Positions 19,002-27,766 are shown, numbered from the stretch's first letter. The stretch is 64,000 nucleotides of DNA from Pseudomonadota bacterium (GCA_022563255.1 JADFNS010000008.1:20994-84993), one strand, 5' to 3'. Program-made: numbers and translations. Notes: generated by a model from the sequence alone, not told the origin.

Positions 19002-20036
19002 GTGAGTGCAGCCTACCGATGGATACACCGCGTGTGGTACGAAGATGCGCCTTTCGGATGGGTGCTGTTTCCGCCGAGCCTCCTGTATCGGGCGCTAATG
19101 ACACTGCGCTCGTTTTTGTACCGCTGCAAATTGATAAGAACGCACAAAGCCGCCGTTCCGGTCATCGTCGTTGGCAATATCACGGCGGGTGGGACCGGCA
19201 AGACGCCGGTTGTGATCTGGCTCGTGAACGAACTGCGTGCCAAAGGGTTCGTGCCCGGGATTGTCAGTCGAGGCTATGGCGGCAGCAAATCGAGCGCAGC
19301 AATGCGCGTCGACGTCGACAGTGATGCGGCCGTGGTTGGCGATGAGCCGGTGCTGCTTGCGAGGCGCGGGCAATGTCCCGTTGCGGTGGGTTCGGACAGG
19401 GTCAAGGCGGCGGCGATGCTCGTCTACGACGGTGTTGACGTCATCGTTGCCGATGATGGATTGCAGCACCTGCGCCTGCAGCGCGACTACGAGATCTGCG
19501 TCATCGACGGCGCGCGAGGACTTGGCAACCGGCTATTGCTGCCGGCCGGACCGCTGCGTGAGCTGCCGTCGCGACTTGAGGAAGTGGATCAGGTGCTCGT
19601 GAACGGGTCGATTGAGAATGCCGGTCCCGATGTGACGACGGCGGAACAGAACGCGATGAGTTTCGAACTGCGCGCGAGCGATGCGGTCCGACTGAACGGG
19701 TCGTTGGCGCGCCCACTGGAAAGATTTTCGGATACGACTGTGCATGCCGTCGCTGGAATCGGGAACCCGCAGCGCTTCTTCGATTTGTTACGCAGCTACG
19801 GCATCCAGGTGATAGAGCACAGTTTTTCCGATCACGCACCGATACCAAAAGCGGAGCTGGAATATCGAGACGACTTTGAAGTCTTCATGACGGAGAAGGA
19901 TGCGGTCAAACTGGGCCGTAAACTGGCCGATAAATTTTGGTATATCCCGGTAGATCTCTCTATGGATTCCGTAAATTCAGCGCCATTGATCGAGCAAATA
20001 GAATCCCGATTGCGCGATTGTCGAGATCGGCGATGA
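19002..20036 (+). CDS. lpxK: Tetraacyldisaccharide 4'-kinase LpxK
   Basis: LpxK phosphorylates the 4' position of the lipid A precursor to give lipid IVA at the inner membrane. The 344-residue protein has a hydrophobic N-terminal segment (about 20-40) and the P-loop VGNITAGGTGKTPV (58-70), then the characteristic SRGYGG and DDGLQHLRLQRDYEI. The start is GTG 19002, 4 bases after the msbA stop; the frame is open further upstream inside msbA but that part lacks family residues. The TGA overlaps the ATG of kdsB (ATGA), so the msbA-lpxK-kdsB run is coupled. Confidence 0.95.
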   Translation: MSAAYRWIHRVWYEDAPFGWVLFPPSLLYRALMTLRSFLYRCKLIRTHKAAVPVIVVGNITAGGTGKTPVVIWLVNELRAKGFVPGIVSRGYGGSKSSAAMRVDVDSDAAVVGDEPVLLARRGQCPVAVGSDRVKAAAMLVYDGVDVIVADDGLQHLRLQRDYEICVIDGARGLGNRLLLPAGPLRELPSRLEEVDQVLVNGSIENAGPDVTTAEQNAMSFELRASDAVRLNGSLARPLERFSDTTVHAVAGIGNPQRFFDLLRSYGIQVIEHSFSDHAPIPKAELEYRDDFEVFMTEKDAVKLGRKLADKFWYIPVDLSMDSVNSAPLIEQIESRLRDCRDRR

Positions 20037-20785
20037 CGGAATTTGTGATTGTTATTCCCGCGCGCTACGCGTCGGTGCGACTGCCGGGCAAGGTGTTGCT
20101 GGAAATTGCCGGCAAGCCGATGTTGCAACACGTTTATGAGCGCGGCAAGGAAAGCAGTGCGGCCCAGGTTGTTATCGCGACGGACGATCGGCGCATTGCG
20201 GACGCGGCCAAAGAATTCGGGGCGACCGTGTGCATGACCGGGAAACACCACCAATCGGGCACCGAACGAATCGCGGAGGTCGCGGACTTGCTGGATTGGG
20301 ACGATGCACAGATCGTTGTGAACCTGCAGGGCGATGAACCGTCGATGCCGGCCGCATTGATCGATCAATGCGCTGCATTGCTGGACGACGAGAACTCCGA
20401 CATCGCGACCCTGGCTTCGCCTTTCCTGAACCGTGACGATTTCGAAAATCCCAATTATGTCAAGGTGATCTGTGATGACGTCGGTCACGCAATTTATTTC
20501 AGTCGGGCGGCCATTCCCTACGCTCGCGATGCGCAGCGCCTTGATCTCGCTATGGATGCTGCGCTACATCACCACGGAATGTACGCTTACCGCTGCGGTA
20601 TTCTAAGACGACTGGTGGCGGCTAAACCGTCGTCTGCAGAAGTTAGCGAGCAACTCGAACAATTGCGCGCACTGTCGCTGGGCATGAGCATTGCGGTTGG
20701 CATACCGTCGCGCAGGCCGGGTATCGGCGTTGATACTGAAGACGATTTGCGACGAGTCGCCGCAGAACTGAATTCGCCCGACTAA
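20033..20785 (+). CDS. kdsB: CMP-KDO synthetase KdsB
   Basis: KdsB activates 3-deoxy-D-manno-octulosonate with CTP for transfer to lipid A. The 250-residue nucleotidyltransferase starts with FVIVIPARYASVRLPGK (nucleotide-binding loop), followed by VVIATDD, HQSGTERIAE, NLQGDEPSMP and the YFSRAAIPY motif, all typical of KdsB. ATG 20033 overlaps the lpxK stop by 4 bases. The stop overlaps the convergent aminotransferase gene by 4 bases. The trm112-type gene often found between lpxK and kdsB is absent. Confidence 0.96.
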   Translation: MTEFVIVIPARYASVRLPGKVLLEIAGKPMLQHVYERGKESSAAQVVIATDDRRIADAAKEFGATVCMTGKHHQSGTERIAEVADLLDWDDAQIVVNLQGDEPSMPAALIDQCAALLDDENSDIATLASPFLNRDDFENPNYVKVICDDVGHAIYFSRAAIPYARDAQRLDLAMDAALHHHGMYAYRCGILRRLVAAKPSSAEVSEQLEQLRALSLGMSIAVGIPSRRPGIGVDTEDDLRRVAAELNSPD

Positions 20786-22512
20786 TGCCTGGCGTTTGCG
20801 GGCAGCGAGAAAAACTGCAGGTCGCCGAGTTCGCCTTCCAGTGTTTCCAGCGGCTCGGGAGGATTATTTCCGAGCTTCTCGACCCATCGATTCGCCTCGG
20901 TCATGTAGTGATCGTAAAGTTGTTTGCGCAGCGCTACGGTTAGCGCAGCAGGCTTGTCATCGTCGCCACTCAGGGCGGCATCCAGCGAAAAAGATTGCAG
21001 CGTTGACGCAGCGTGCTTGTGTGTCCAGGTGCCGCTGCACAAGTCGAAATCGTACAGGGCGAGAAACAGATGGCCATGACGAGCGACGAAGAGTACGGCG
21101 TCTATCACGTAATCGGCTTCCGCGTCATCCATGACCCAATGCAATCCCACGCGGCACCAGCCGGGCTTGATGCCGCAGTAGCCGTGCTGCACGACGTCGC
21201 GATAACGTTCGGACGTATCGTGGTCGATGTTCAGCAACCGGTGGCCGTAGGGCCCGGCGCAAGAACAGCCGGCGCGGGACTGGATGCCAAAAAGGTCGTT
21301 GAGCAGGGCGGTGACGAACTTGTGGTGGAGATAGCTGCCGGTCGCGTTCTTGATATTAAAAGAGACGATGCCTACGCGTTGTGCGGGGTCCGGGTTACCC
21401 AGTATTTCGATGCCGTCTTCCGCGTTCCATTTGTCGAACGCGCGCGCGGTCAATTCGTGCTCTCGTGCAGCAATATATTTCACGCCGACCCGGTCCTTGA
21501 TTTGAAACACCAGTCCGGCTTTGAGTGTTTGTAACACTCCCGGCGTACCGGCTTTTTCGCGTTCTTCGATGTCGCTGATGAAGTCCTGACCTTGCAATCC
21601 GACGTAGTCGACGGTACCGCCCGCGCTGACGCTCGGCGGCAAGTCCCGATGGTAAATTCGTTCGTTGAAAATCAGCACTCCGCTGGAGCCGGGGCCGCCG
21701 AGGAACTTGTGCGGTGATACGAAGATGGCGTCGATCGACGGGTCTTCAGCGCCAACGGGTTCGGGATTCATGTCGATCTCGACGTACGGTGCGCTGGCGG
21801 CGAAATCGAAGCAGGCAATCGCGTCGTGCGCATGCAAAAGACTGGCGATGCGCCGCACGTCCGATCGCATGCCCGTTACGTTCGACGCGGCTGAAAACGA
21901 TCCAATGCGAATCCGGTTTTGAAAGGTGGGATCCTGCAGCAGCGTTTCCAGGTGCGCCAGATCGATGTTACCGCTCGCATCCATGCGCACTTCGATGGTC
22001 GTCGCGAGCGATTCGCGCCAGGATATTTCATTCGAGTGGTGTTCGTACGGGCCGATAAAGACCACGGGCTGCGACTTCGCGAAAACGTCTTCAATATCCT
22101 TGCAGCATACCTTCGAATCGCTTGCCGAGAGCATGTCGCAGATGTTCTTGCGTGTGACCGGTGGCAGCGCGACGCCGAGAAGCTGCTGCAGTTTATCAAT
22201 GGCGCCGGTGGCGCCGGTTCCGCAGGCGATAATGCGTCCGCTCGGGCCAGCGTTGACAGAACGCTTGATGCTTTCCTCGGCTTCATGCAACAGTTGGCTC
22301 ATGCTGCGGCCGGTGATGTCGTCTTCGGTGTGCGTGTTGGCATAAACACGTTGTAAGCTTTGCAAATACGCTTCGACGAACTTCAGGCAACGGCCCGAGG
22401 CTGTGTAGTCGCAATAGGACATCAACCGCTCACCAAAGGGCGTTTCGAAAGTTGAGTCCACCCCAACGATTTGTTGGCGAAGATAGGTTGGATCCAGCGG
22501 TTTGTTCGTCAT
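20782..22512 (-). CDS. Class V PLP-dependent enzyme, cysteine-desulfurase-like
   Basis: The 576-residue cytosolic protein has the class V aminotransferase fold: an N-terminal substrate loop with YCDYTASGRCLKFVE, the PLP lysine Lys269 in SPHKFLGGPGSSGVL, and RAGCSCAGPYGHRLL, with Cys416 and Cys418. The last motif aligns with the RTGHHCAxP loop of SufS/CsdA, whose cysteine attacks the sulfur, so Cys418 could be catalytic. The protein is about 160 residues longer than SufS, with a C-terminal extension (about 470-576) that I do not recognise. No Fe-S assembly genes are adjacent. An in-frame extension to 22719 exists but lacks family residues. Desulfurase or lyase activity is inference. Confidence 0.75.
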   Translation of the reverse strand: MTNKPLDPTYLRQQIVGVDSTFETPFGERLMSYCDYTASGRCLKFVEAYLQSLQRVYANTHTEDDITGRSMSQLLHEAEESIKRSVNAGPSGRIIACGTGATGAIDKLQQLLGVALPPVTRKNICDMLSASDSKVCCKDIEDVFAKSQPVVFIGPYEHHSNEISWRESLATTIEVRMDASGNIDLAHLETLLQDPTFQNRIRIGSFSAASNVTGMRSDVRRIASLLHAHDAIACFDFAASAPYVEIDMNPEPVGAEDPSIDAIFVSPHKFLGGPGSSGVLIFNERIYHRDLPPSVSAGGTVDYVGLQGQDFISDIEEREKAGTPGVLQTLKAGLVFQIKDRVGVKYIAAREHELTARAFDKWNAEDGIEILGNPDPAQRVGIVSFNIKNATGSYLHHKFVTALLNDLFGIQSRAGCSCAGPYGHRLLNIDHDTSERYRDVVQHGYCGIKPGWCRVGLHWVMDDAEADYVIDAVLFVARHGHLFLALYDFDLCSGTWTHKHAASTLQSFSLDAALSGDDDKPAALTVALRKQLYDHYMTEANRWVEKLGNNPPEPLETLEGELGDLQFFSLPANARH

Positions 22513-22762
22513 GCTGGCTATAGTATGCAGTATTCTTAACGTATGCGAACCGGGAAAAATCAAACCGCGAAGCTTCTCAGGGAATATACGGCGTTGGCGT
22601 CCACATACGATCGGCGGTGGTCGGCTTATATCGCCGCGTGATATCTGCCGACGCAAACATTCAGCGGCATTGAACTGGAACAAAGCCTGGTTCTGGGGTC
22701 TGATGACGGTCCACGCCACGCCGGCTTAAAAATTGGGGCCGAAATCCTGCTAACATTTACTG

Positions 22763-23242
22763 ATGGCTGATAAGCGAACGACAAGCGTACTATTTGTCTG
22801 CATGGGCAATATTTGCCGGTCCCCAACCGCGGAAGGCGTATTTCGACATTACGTTAACGAGGCGGGACTTGCCGAGCAAATCCACATCGACTCCGCGGGC
22901 ACTCATGCGTATCACATTGGTGAGTCGCCGGATCGCCGCGCGAACGCGGCAGCAGAGCGGCGTGGCATTTCACTCGCTGACATTCGCGCTCGCCGCGTCA
23001 CGAACGATGATTTTGCAACATTCGATTACATCATCGCGATGGACGAAGACAATCAGGAGCGCCTGCTCGAAAGGGCGCCCGACGAGCACCGTTCGAAGGT
23101 GCAGCTGTTTCTGAGCTACGCGTCAGTCGGCGAGACAGAAGTGCCCGATCCGTACTACGGCGGCGCCGCAGGTTTTGATCGGGTTCTGGACCTGGTCGAA
23201 GCAGCGTCCCGAGGCTTGCTCGAGACGCTGTCCAATCACTAG
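22763..23242 (+). CDS. Low-molecular-weight protein-tyrosine phosphatase
   Basis: The 159-residue cytoplasmic enzyme has the phosphatase P-loop CMGNICRS (13-20) with nucleophile Cys13 and Arg19, and the general acid Asp129 in PDPYYGG. The length is the family norm. LMW phosphatases dephosphorylate tyrosine on proteins and in some species control exopolysaccharide kinases, but no kinase or polysaccharide gene is next to it. The position between kdsB and rne matches the ptpA position in Pseudomonas, where murB lies between it and rne; murB is missing here. The gene is convergent with rne, with 7 bases between stops and no terminator visible. Confidence 0.93.
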   Translation: MADKRTTSVLFVCMGNICRSPTAEGVFRHYVNEAGLAEQIHIDSAGTHAYHIGESPDRRANAAAERRGISLADIRARRVTNDDFATFDYIIAMDEDNQERLLERAPDEHRSKVQLFLSYASVGETEVPDPYYGGAAGFDRVLDLVEAASRGLLETLSNH

Positions 23243-23249
23243 GGGACCG

Positions 23250-25691
23250 TCAGTCTTCTGCATCCCACGGCAGCAATCGACTGGCAGGTTTTCCCACCTT
23301 CGTGGATACATCCACCGGTTTCGGTTTCGGTTCCGGTTCCGGTTTCGGTTCCGGTTTCGGTTCCGGTTTCGGCTCCGATTTCGGTTCCGGTTTCGGTTCC
23401 GGTTTCGGTTCCGGTTTCGGCTCCGGTTTCGGTTCCGGTTTCGGTTGCTCGAGCGATGGAATTTTTTGCGAAGCTGTGTCGTCCAGATTCTGAGCATCAA
23501 TTGCGCGCTCGGCATCCGTTCTCACTTTTGGCGGACCGTCCGCTTGCGGCTTTTCTGCCGGCTTGGGCTTATCCACTGCGGCGGGTTTTTCATCCTGCCT
23601 GGGTTGGTCCTGCCTCGGTTTGGATTCCTTAGGTCGGTCGGGTTCCTCTGGCGCTGCGGGCGGCTGATTATCCGTTACCTGCTCGGGTTTGTCCGCGGAT
23701 GTTGAACTCTCGCCACCGCGGCGACGACGACGACCACCGCGACTGCGGCGGCTTCGCGACCGCTTCTGTTCGGTCGTCGCTTCATCCGATTGCTGGTTTT
23801 CCGCGGCCTGAGCGGTTTGTTGACCTGATTTCTGTTGCGCGTTATCTGGCTTCTTGCTTTGTTGCTTTGCTGGCGACTTCTTCTTCGACGGCTTGCGTTG
23901 CTCGTTTCGTTTTTCGGTACGTCGACGAGACTGTTGCTGCGGCCGCCGACCGCGATTGCTCTTGCTTCTGTTGCCCCGGTGTTGCTGTGAACGCTTGCTT
24001 TTCTTAGCAGAGCTGCCGCCGGTGAAAAATCCGATAATCGTCGCCCAAAAGCCCTTGCCGGCCGGTTTTTTGGGTTTCGGGGCCGGTGTCGACGGCGTCA
24101 ACGTCCCAACGGCCGCCAATTCTGCGCCTTTGCGCTCAAGGATGGCTTGTGGCGATTCCGGCTCGACCGGCACATCGACCAGAGTAAAGCTCGAACCCGA
24201 ATTCTCAGCCAGTTCCGCCTGATCGTCGCGTATGCGGCGCACGTCGTAATGCGGCGTTTCAAGACGCGAGTTTGCGACCAGGACGACTTGTGTGTCGTTG
24301 CGATCTTCCAGACTTTGCACCCATTCACGTTTTTCGTTCAAAAGGTAGGTGGCCACTTCAACCGGCAGTTGCGCGATCACTTTGGCAGTGCGTTCTTTGC
24401 GGGCTTCTTCGCCGATGATGCGCAGGATGGCAAGCGCCAGTGATTCAGTGCCTCGAATCGTGCCGAAGCCCGTGCATCGAGGGCAGGTCTTGTACGCCGA
24501 TTCGCCAATCGACGGGCGCAGCCGCTGCCGCGACATTTCCAGCAGACCGAAGCGGCTGATTTTGCCGATTTGCACGCGGGCTCGATCCTGACGCACGGCC
24601 TCGCGCAGTCGATTCTCGACCTCACGTTGATTCTTCTGCGGGCCCATGTCGATAAAGTCGATAACAATGAGGCCGCCCAGATCGCGAATTCGCAACTGGC
24701 GGGCGATCTCTTCGGCTGCTTCGAGATTGGTATGCAAAGCCGTCGCTTCTATGTCGCTGCCTTTCGTCGCGCGCGCTGAGTTGATGTCTATGGAGATCAG
24801 CGCTTCTGTGTGGTCAACGACGATGCTGCCGCCCGACGGCAAGGTTACGTTGTGCGCGAACGCGGTTTCAATCTGCGATTCGATCTGGAAGCGCGTGAAT
24901 AACGGTACCGGGTCCGTGTAATGTTTCAGTTTGCGCAGATTGTGCGGCATCGTCTGCTTGACGTGTTCGACAGCGTCCTTGTAAGTCGCGTCGTCGTCGA
25001 TCAGGATTTCGCCGATGTCGTTGGTCAGGTAGTCGCGCAGAGCCCGGACGACCGAATCGCTTTCGCGATAGAGCAGGAAGGGAGAAGGGTGCTCAAGTAC
25101 GACATTGAGAATCGCGGTCCAGACGGTCTGCAGATTCTCCAGGTCCCAGGTCAGTTCTTCGGTAGTACGGTCGATGCCGGCCGTGCGCAGTATGACGCTC
25201 ATGCCGTCGGGAATGACCATCGCGTGCAGCGCATCGCGTGCGATATCCCTGTCCGCGCCTGTGATACGCCGTGAAACGCCTCCGGAACCGGATTTGTTGG
25301 GTTTGAGGACGATAAATCGGCCAGCGAGGCTTACGAACGTCGTCAGCGCAGCGCCCTTGTTACCGCGCTCTTCCTTGTCCACCTGGACAACGATGTCCTG
25401 GCCTTCCTTGAGTACATCGCGGATGTTGGGTTTGGTGCCCGGTTTGGCTTCCTTGACGTAGTACTCGCTGGAAATCTCTTTCATCGGCAAAAAACCGTGC
25501 CGATCCGCGCCGTATTCTACAAACGCGGCTTCGAGGCTGGGTTCGAGGCGCGTGATCGTACCTTTGTAGATATTGGCTTTTTTGCGTTCGCTAGCCGGTG
25601 CTTCGATATTGAGGTCGTAAAGACGCTGGCCATCGACCATCGCCATGCGCAACTCTTCTTCCTGAGTTGCATTGATTAGCATTCTTTTCAT
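23250..25691 (-). CDS. rne: Ribonuclease E
   Basis: RNase E is the essential endonuclease for mRNA decay and rRNA/tRNA maturation at the inner membrane. The 813-residue protein has an N-terminal catalytic half: S1 domain (about 35-125), DNase I-like site with Asp302 (ISIDINSAR) and Asp345 (VIDFIDM), and the zinc-link cysteines Cys403 and Cys406 (CPRC). The C-terminal half is disordered and Arg/Lys-rich (about 555-680), expected to bind RNA and degradosome partners. It ends with a Pro-Lys-Pro-Glu repeat (750-793). The catalytic part distinguishes it from RNase G, which lacks the long tail. The gene is divergent from rluC, as in E. coli, and has a long leader. Confidence 0.97.
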   Translation of the reverse strand: MKRMLINATQEEELRMAMVDGQRLYDLNIEAPASERKKANIYKGTITRLEPSLEAAFVEYGADRHGFLPMKEISSEYYVKEAKPGTKPNIRDVLKEGQDIVVQVDKEERGNKGAALTTFVSLAGRFIVLKPNKSGSGGVSRRITGADRDIARDALHAMVIPDGMSVILRTAGIDRTTEELTWDLENLQTVWTAILNVVLEHPSPFLLYRESDSVVRALRDYLTNDIGEILIDDDATYKDAVEHVKQTMPHNLRKLKHYTDPVPLFTRFQIESQIETAFAHNVTLPSGGSIVVDHTEALISIDINSARATKGSDIEATALHTNLEAAEEIARQLRIRDLGGLIVIDFIDMGPQKNQREVENRLREAVRQDRARVQIGKISRFGLLEMSRQRLRPSIGESAYKTCPRCTGFGTIRGTESLALAILRIIGEEARKERTAKVIAQLPVEVATYLLNEKREWVQSLEDRNDTQVVLVANSRLETPHYDVRRIRDDQAELAENSGSSFTLVDVPVEPESPQAILERKGAELAAVGTLTPSTPAPKPKKPAGKGFWATIIGFFTGGSSAKKSKRSQQHRGNRSKSNRGRRPQQQSRRRTEKRNEQRKPSKKKSPAKQQSKKPDNAQQKSGQQTAQAAENQQSDEATTEQKRSRSRRSRGGRRRRRGGESSTSADKPEQVTDNQPPAAPEEPDRPKESKPRQDQPRQDEKPAAVDKPKPAEKPQADGPPKVRTDAERAIDAQNLDDTASQKIPSLEQPKPEPKPEPKPEPKPEPKPEPKSEPKPEPKPEPKPEPEPKPKPVDVSTKVGKPASRLLPWDAED
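23313..23444 (-). repeat. Tandem 12-base repeat coding for PKPE units in the RNase E tail
   Basis: About eleven imperfect copies of a 12-base unit (GGTTCCGGTTTC on the plus strand) encode Pro-Lys-Pro-Glu repeats at RNase E residues 750-793. Single-base changes give one Ser and one shortened unit. Because the unit is a multiple of three, gain or loss of copies keeps the frame. Confidence 0.95.
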
Positions 25692-25993
25692 GTTGCCCTA
25701 CTTGAATGGTGAAGAGCAGCAGATCGGGGTGTGGCGCCAGGCTGGCGCAGGGGATGTCACGCGAAGGAACCCGGCGCCGGATTGCGCCGTCGATAAATCG
25801 AGTCAGTTCAGTTTGGGTCCGACGTAATTCGGTCAGTACCCATATCAAAATCAGCATGATTTCCCTGCGGCTTTGCCGCTGCGGCGCACACCGGATTCCG
25901 GTCTTGCTGCCATCTGAAATCAGGTCTCGCAGGCTGCGAGACCAAAAAAAAAGTCGTATGGATCGTTCACGCAGGGTTGCCAGAACGCCACAG
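25692..25993 (-). promoter_or_regulatory. Long 5' leader of rne with a 9-bp hairpin
   Basis: No gene is visible in the 346 bases between rne and rluC. Read toward rne, the predicted transcript start near 25993 leaves a leader of about 300 bases. Within it a perfect hairpin, GGTCTCGCA (25923-25931) and TGCGAGACC (25935-25943) with a 3-base loop, is preceded on the RNA by nine U (25944-25952). U-tract plus hairpin in that order is not a terminator. E. coli rne has a 361-base leader whose hairpins let RNase E cut and limit its own mRNA, and this leader is a candidate for the same feedback. The long 344-codon minus frame crossing here is treated as a shadow. Confidence 0.6.
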
Positions 25994-25999
25994 GGCGGT

Positions 26000-26027
26000 A
26001 ATATAGCACACCGTCTCGCGACTTCAA
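26000..26027 (-). promoter_or_regulatory. Predicted sigma70 promoter of rne
   Basis: On the minus strand TTGAAG (26022-26027) and TATATT (26000-26005) are separated by 16 bases, close to the sigma70 consensus, and point toward rne. The predicted start is near 25993. The -35 element lies about 10 bases from the rluC start codon, so the divergent promoters must overlap. Confidence 0.55.
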
Positions 26028-26037
26028 GTGATTGATC

Positions 26038-27039
26038 ATGCAAGAAAAGCCACCAAACGGTGCGAACTCGGAGGTCGAGGACGGAACCCGGTTGACGCGA
26101 GTTCGCAAAGTGACGGTAGACGGCGAGCGGGCCGGTCAGCGGATCGACAATTTTCTGCGTAGTGAACTGCCTGGAGTGCCGAAAAGCCGCGTGTACCGGC
26201 TTTTGCGGCGTGGCGAAGTGCGTGTCAATGGTGGCCGTGTCCGGGCCGAATACAAGCTTTCCGATGGCGATGTGGTCAGGATCCCGCCAGCGCGGATCCG
26301 TGTCGAAGGAGCGCCACCCTCGGACAAAATGGCCAGCAACATTCTCGATCACGTGCTTTACGAGGACAAGCGCCTGCTGGTACTGAACAAGCCGACCGGA
26401 ATTGCGGTCCACGGCGGCAGCGGCATCAGTCACGGCGTGATCGAACTCTTGCGCCACGCACGACCGGATATCAAGGACCTGGCGCTGGTGCATCGTATCG
26501 ACCGGGAAACGTCGGGTTGCCTGGTGCTGACCAAGCGTCGCAGCGCGCTGCGGGAATTGCACGAGCGGTTTCGCGAAGGGAAAGTCGAGAAAAACTATCT
26601 GGCACTGGTGATCGGCGACTGGCAATTCGGTGAACAGTTAATCGATGCGCCACTGCAGGTGCAGCACCGCAAGCAAGGCGAGCGTCACGTGGTCGTGAGC
26701 GAGCACGGCAAGTCGGCGCAGACCCTCGTCAATTTGTCTCGAACCTATGGAATCTACAGTTTGTTGCAGTGTGCGCCGGCGACTGGCCGCACGCATCAGA
26801 TCCGCGTGCACCTGGCGCATGCGGGTCATCCCATTGCTGGCGATGATCGTTACGGCGATGCCGACGCGAATGTTGACGCGAAGAAATTCGGATTGCCGCG
26901 TTTGTTCCTGCATGCACAGTCGATCGCATTTATGGACGACGGCGGCAACGACCTGCATTTCACAGCGCCGCTGCCCGACGACCTCGAGCGCTTCCTGTCG
27001 GTCGGCATCATCGCCGAGCGGCGTGCCCGAAAAACGTGA
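26038..27039 (+). CDS. rluC: 23S rRNA pseudouridine synthase RluC
   Basis: RluC makes pseudouridines 955, 2504 and 2580 of 23S rRNA. The 333-residue protein has an S4 RNA-binding domain (about 33-85, QRIDNFLRSELPGVPKSRVYRLLRRGEVRVNG) and the RluA-family catalytic domain with HRIDRETSG containing Asp155, then GRTHQIRVHLAH. The start is ATG 26038; an in-frame TTG at 26032 adds two residues. Divergence from rne is the same as in E. coli and supports RluC over RluD or RluA. Confidence 0.94.
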   Translation: MQEKPPNGANSEVEDGTRLTRVRKVTVDGERAGQRIDNFLRSELPGVPKSRVYRLLRRGEVRVNGGRVRAEYKLSDGDVVRIPPARIRVEGAPPSDKMASNILDHVLYEDKRLLVLNKPTGIAVHGGSGISHGVIELLRHARPDIKDLALVHRIDRETSGCLVLTKRRSALRELHERFREGKVEKNYLALVIGDWQFGEQLIDAPLQVQHRKQGERHVVVSEHGKSAQTLVNLSRTYGIYSLLQCAPATGRTHQIRVHLAHAGHPIAGDDRYGDADANVDAKKFGLPRLFLHAQSIAFMDDGGNDLHFTAPLPDDLERFLSVGIIAERRARKT

Positions 27040-27042
27040 ACG

Positions 27043-27636
27043 TTACGGTAGAAGGTAGCCCAGCTGCAAGAGTCTATCGGCCACCCAGATCATCGGCAGG
27101 CCGATCAGCGCCGTCGGATCGTCGGTCTGCACTGAATCGAACAAGACGAATCCGGCCCCTTCGAGTTTGAAGCTGCCGGCGCAATCATAGGGTTTGTCGT
27201 GGCGCAAATAAGCCTCCGCCAGGCGCCGGTCAAACTGCCGGAAGCGAACGGATGTTTTGTCTATGTGCTCGAATCGCGTTCGGCCGATGGGGTCCAGGAT
27301 GCAGACGGCCGTCAAAAATGTAACCGCCTTGCCGGTTGCCGCGAGCAATTGTTCTATGGCTTTCTGGTGGCTGCCGGGTTTGCCGAGCACCTGATTATCG
27401 AGCACGGCCAATTGATCGGCGCCAATGATCAGCGCCTGCCGGGCATTGATGGCGATAGCCTCGGCCTTCTTGCGAGCTAAATGACGGGCCAGTTCTTCCG
27501 GTGCCAGTCCTTGTTTGTTGGATTCGTCGATATTGGGCGAGATCGCCTCGTAATGATCGAGGAAGCGGTCCAGGAGGCCGCGACGGTAGGGCGAGGAGGA
27601 GGCCAGAATTATCGCGGGCGCTGATGGATTTTGCAT
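27043..27636 (-). CDS. Maf-family nucleoside triphosphate pyrophosphatase (YceF type)
   Basis: Maf proteins hydrolyse non-canonical or modified nucleoside triphosphates to monophosphates, as housecleaning. The 197-residue protein begins ILASSSPYRRGLLDRF, the Maf signature, then has SNKQGLAPEELARHLARKKAEA, IGADQLAVLDNQVLGKPG and YDCAGSFKLEG. The position between rluC and yceD-rpmF matches yceF in E. coli, whose product prefers m7GTP. It is convergent with rluC (3 bases between stops) and divergent from yceD. The exact substrate cannot be read from sequence. Confidence 0.92.
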   Translation of the reverse strand: MQNPSAPAIILASSSPYRRGLLDRFLDHYEAISPNIDESNKQGLAPEELARHLARKKAEAIAINARQALIIGADQLAVLDNQVLGKPGSHQKAIEQLLAATGKAVTFLTAVCILDPIGRTRFEHIDKTSVRFRQFDRRLAEAYLRHDKPYDCAGSFKLEGAGFVLFDSVQTDDPTALIGLPMIWVADRLLQLGYLLP

Positions 27637-27728
27637 AGATAAATCATAGTGTTAAGAGATTACCCGACGAGTCTACCCGGTTTGTCGTCCAGGGCGGGTA
27701 TTTTTACGCCGCGTGGGGCGATGATGTT

Positions 27729-27757
27729 TTGACACGGGGCGCTGAGGTCCTTATTAT
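27729..27757 (+). promoter_or_regulatory. Strong sigma70 promoter for yceD-rpmF-plsX-fabH
   Basis: TTGACA (27729-27734), a 17-base spacer and TATTAT (27752-27757) form a near-consensus promoter. The predicted start, about 7 bases past the -10, falls at 27763-27765, only 2-4 bases before the yceD ATG at 27767. No Shine-Dalgarno sequence is visible before that ATG. Confidence 0.75.
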
Positions 27758-27766
27758 GCGCGCGCT

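Noticed and set aside
23313-23444. CRISPR-like array
   Set aside because: The units are 12 bases with no spacers and stay in frame with rne; it is a coding minisatellite.
23175-23705. Plus-strand frame with FRFRFR repeats
   Set aside because: It is the reverse of the RNase E PKPE repeat and reflects its 12-base unit, not a gene.
25923-25952. Rho-independent terminator between rne and rluC
   Set aside because: The run of nine A on the plus strand follows the hairpin, which gives U before the hairpin on the minus strand and A after it on the plus strand; neither is a terminator.
25591-26625. 344-codon minus-strand frame across the rne start and rluC
   Set aside because: It spans two divergent conserved genes and the rne leader with no domain, so a shadow.
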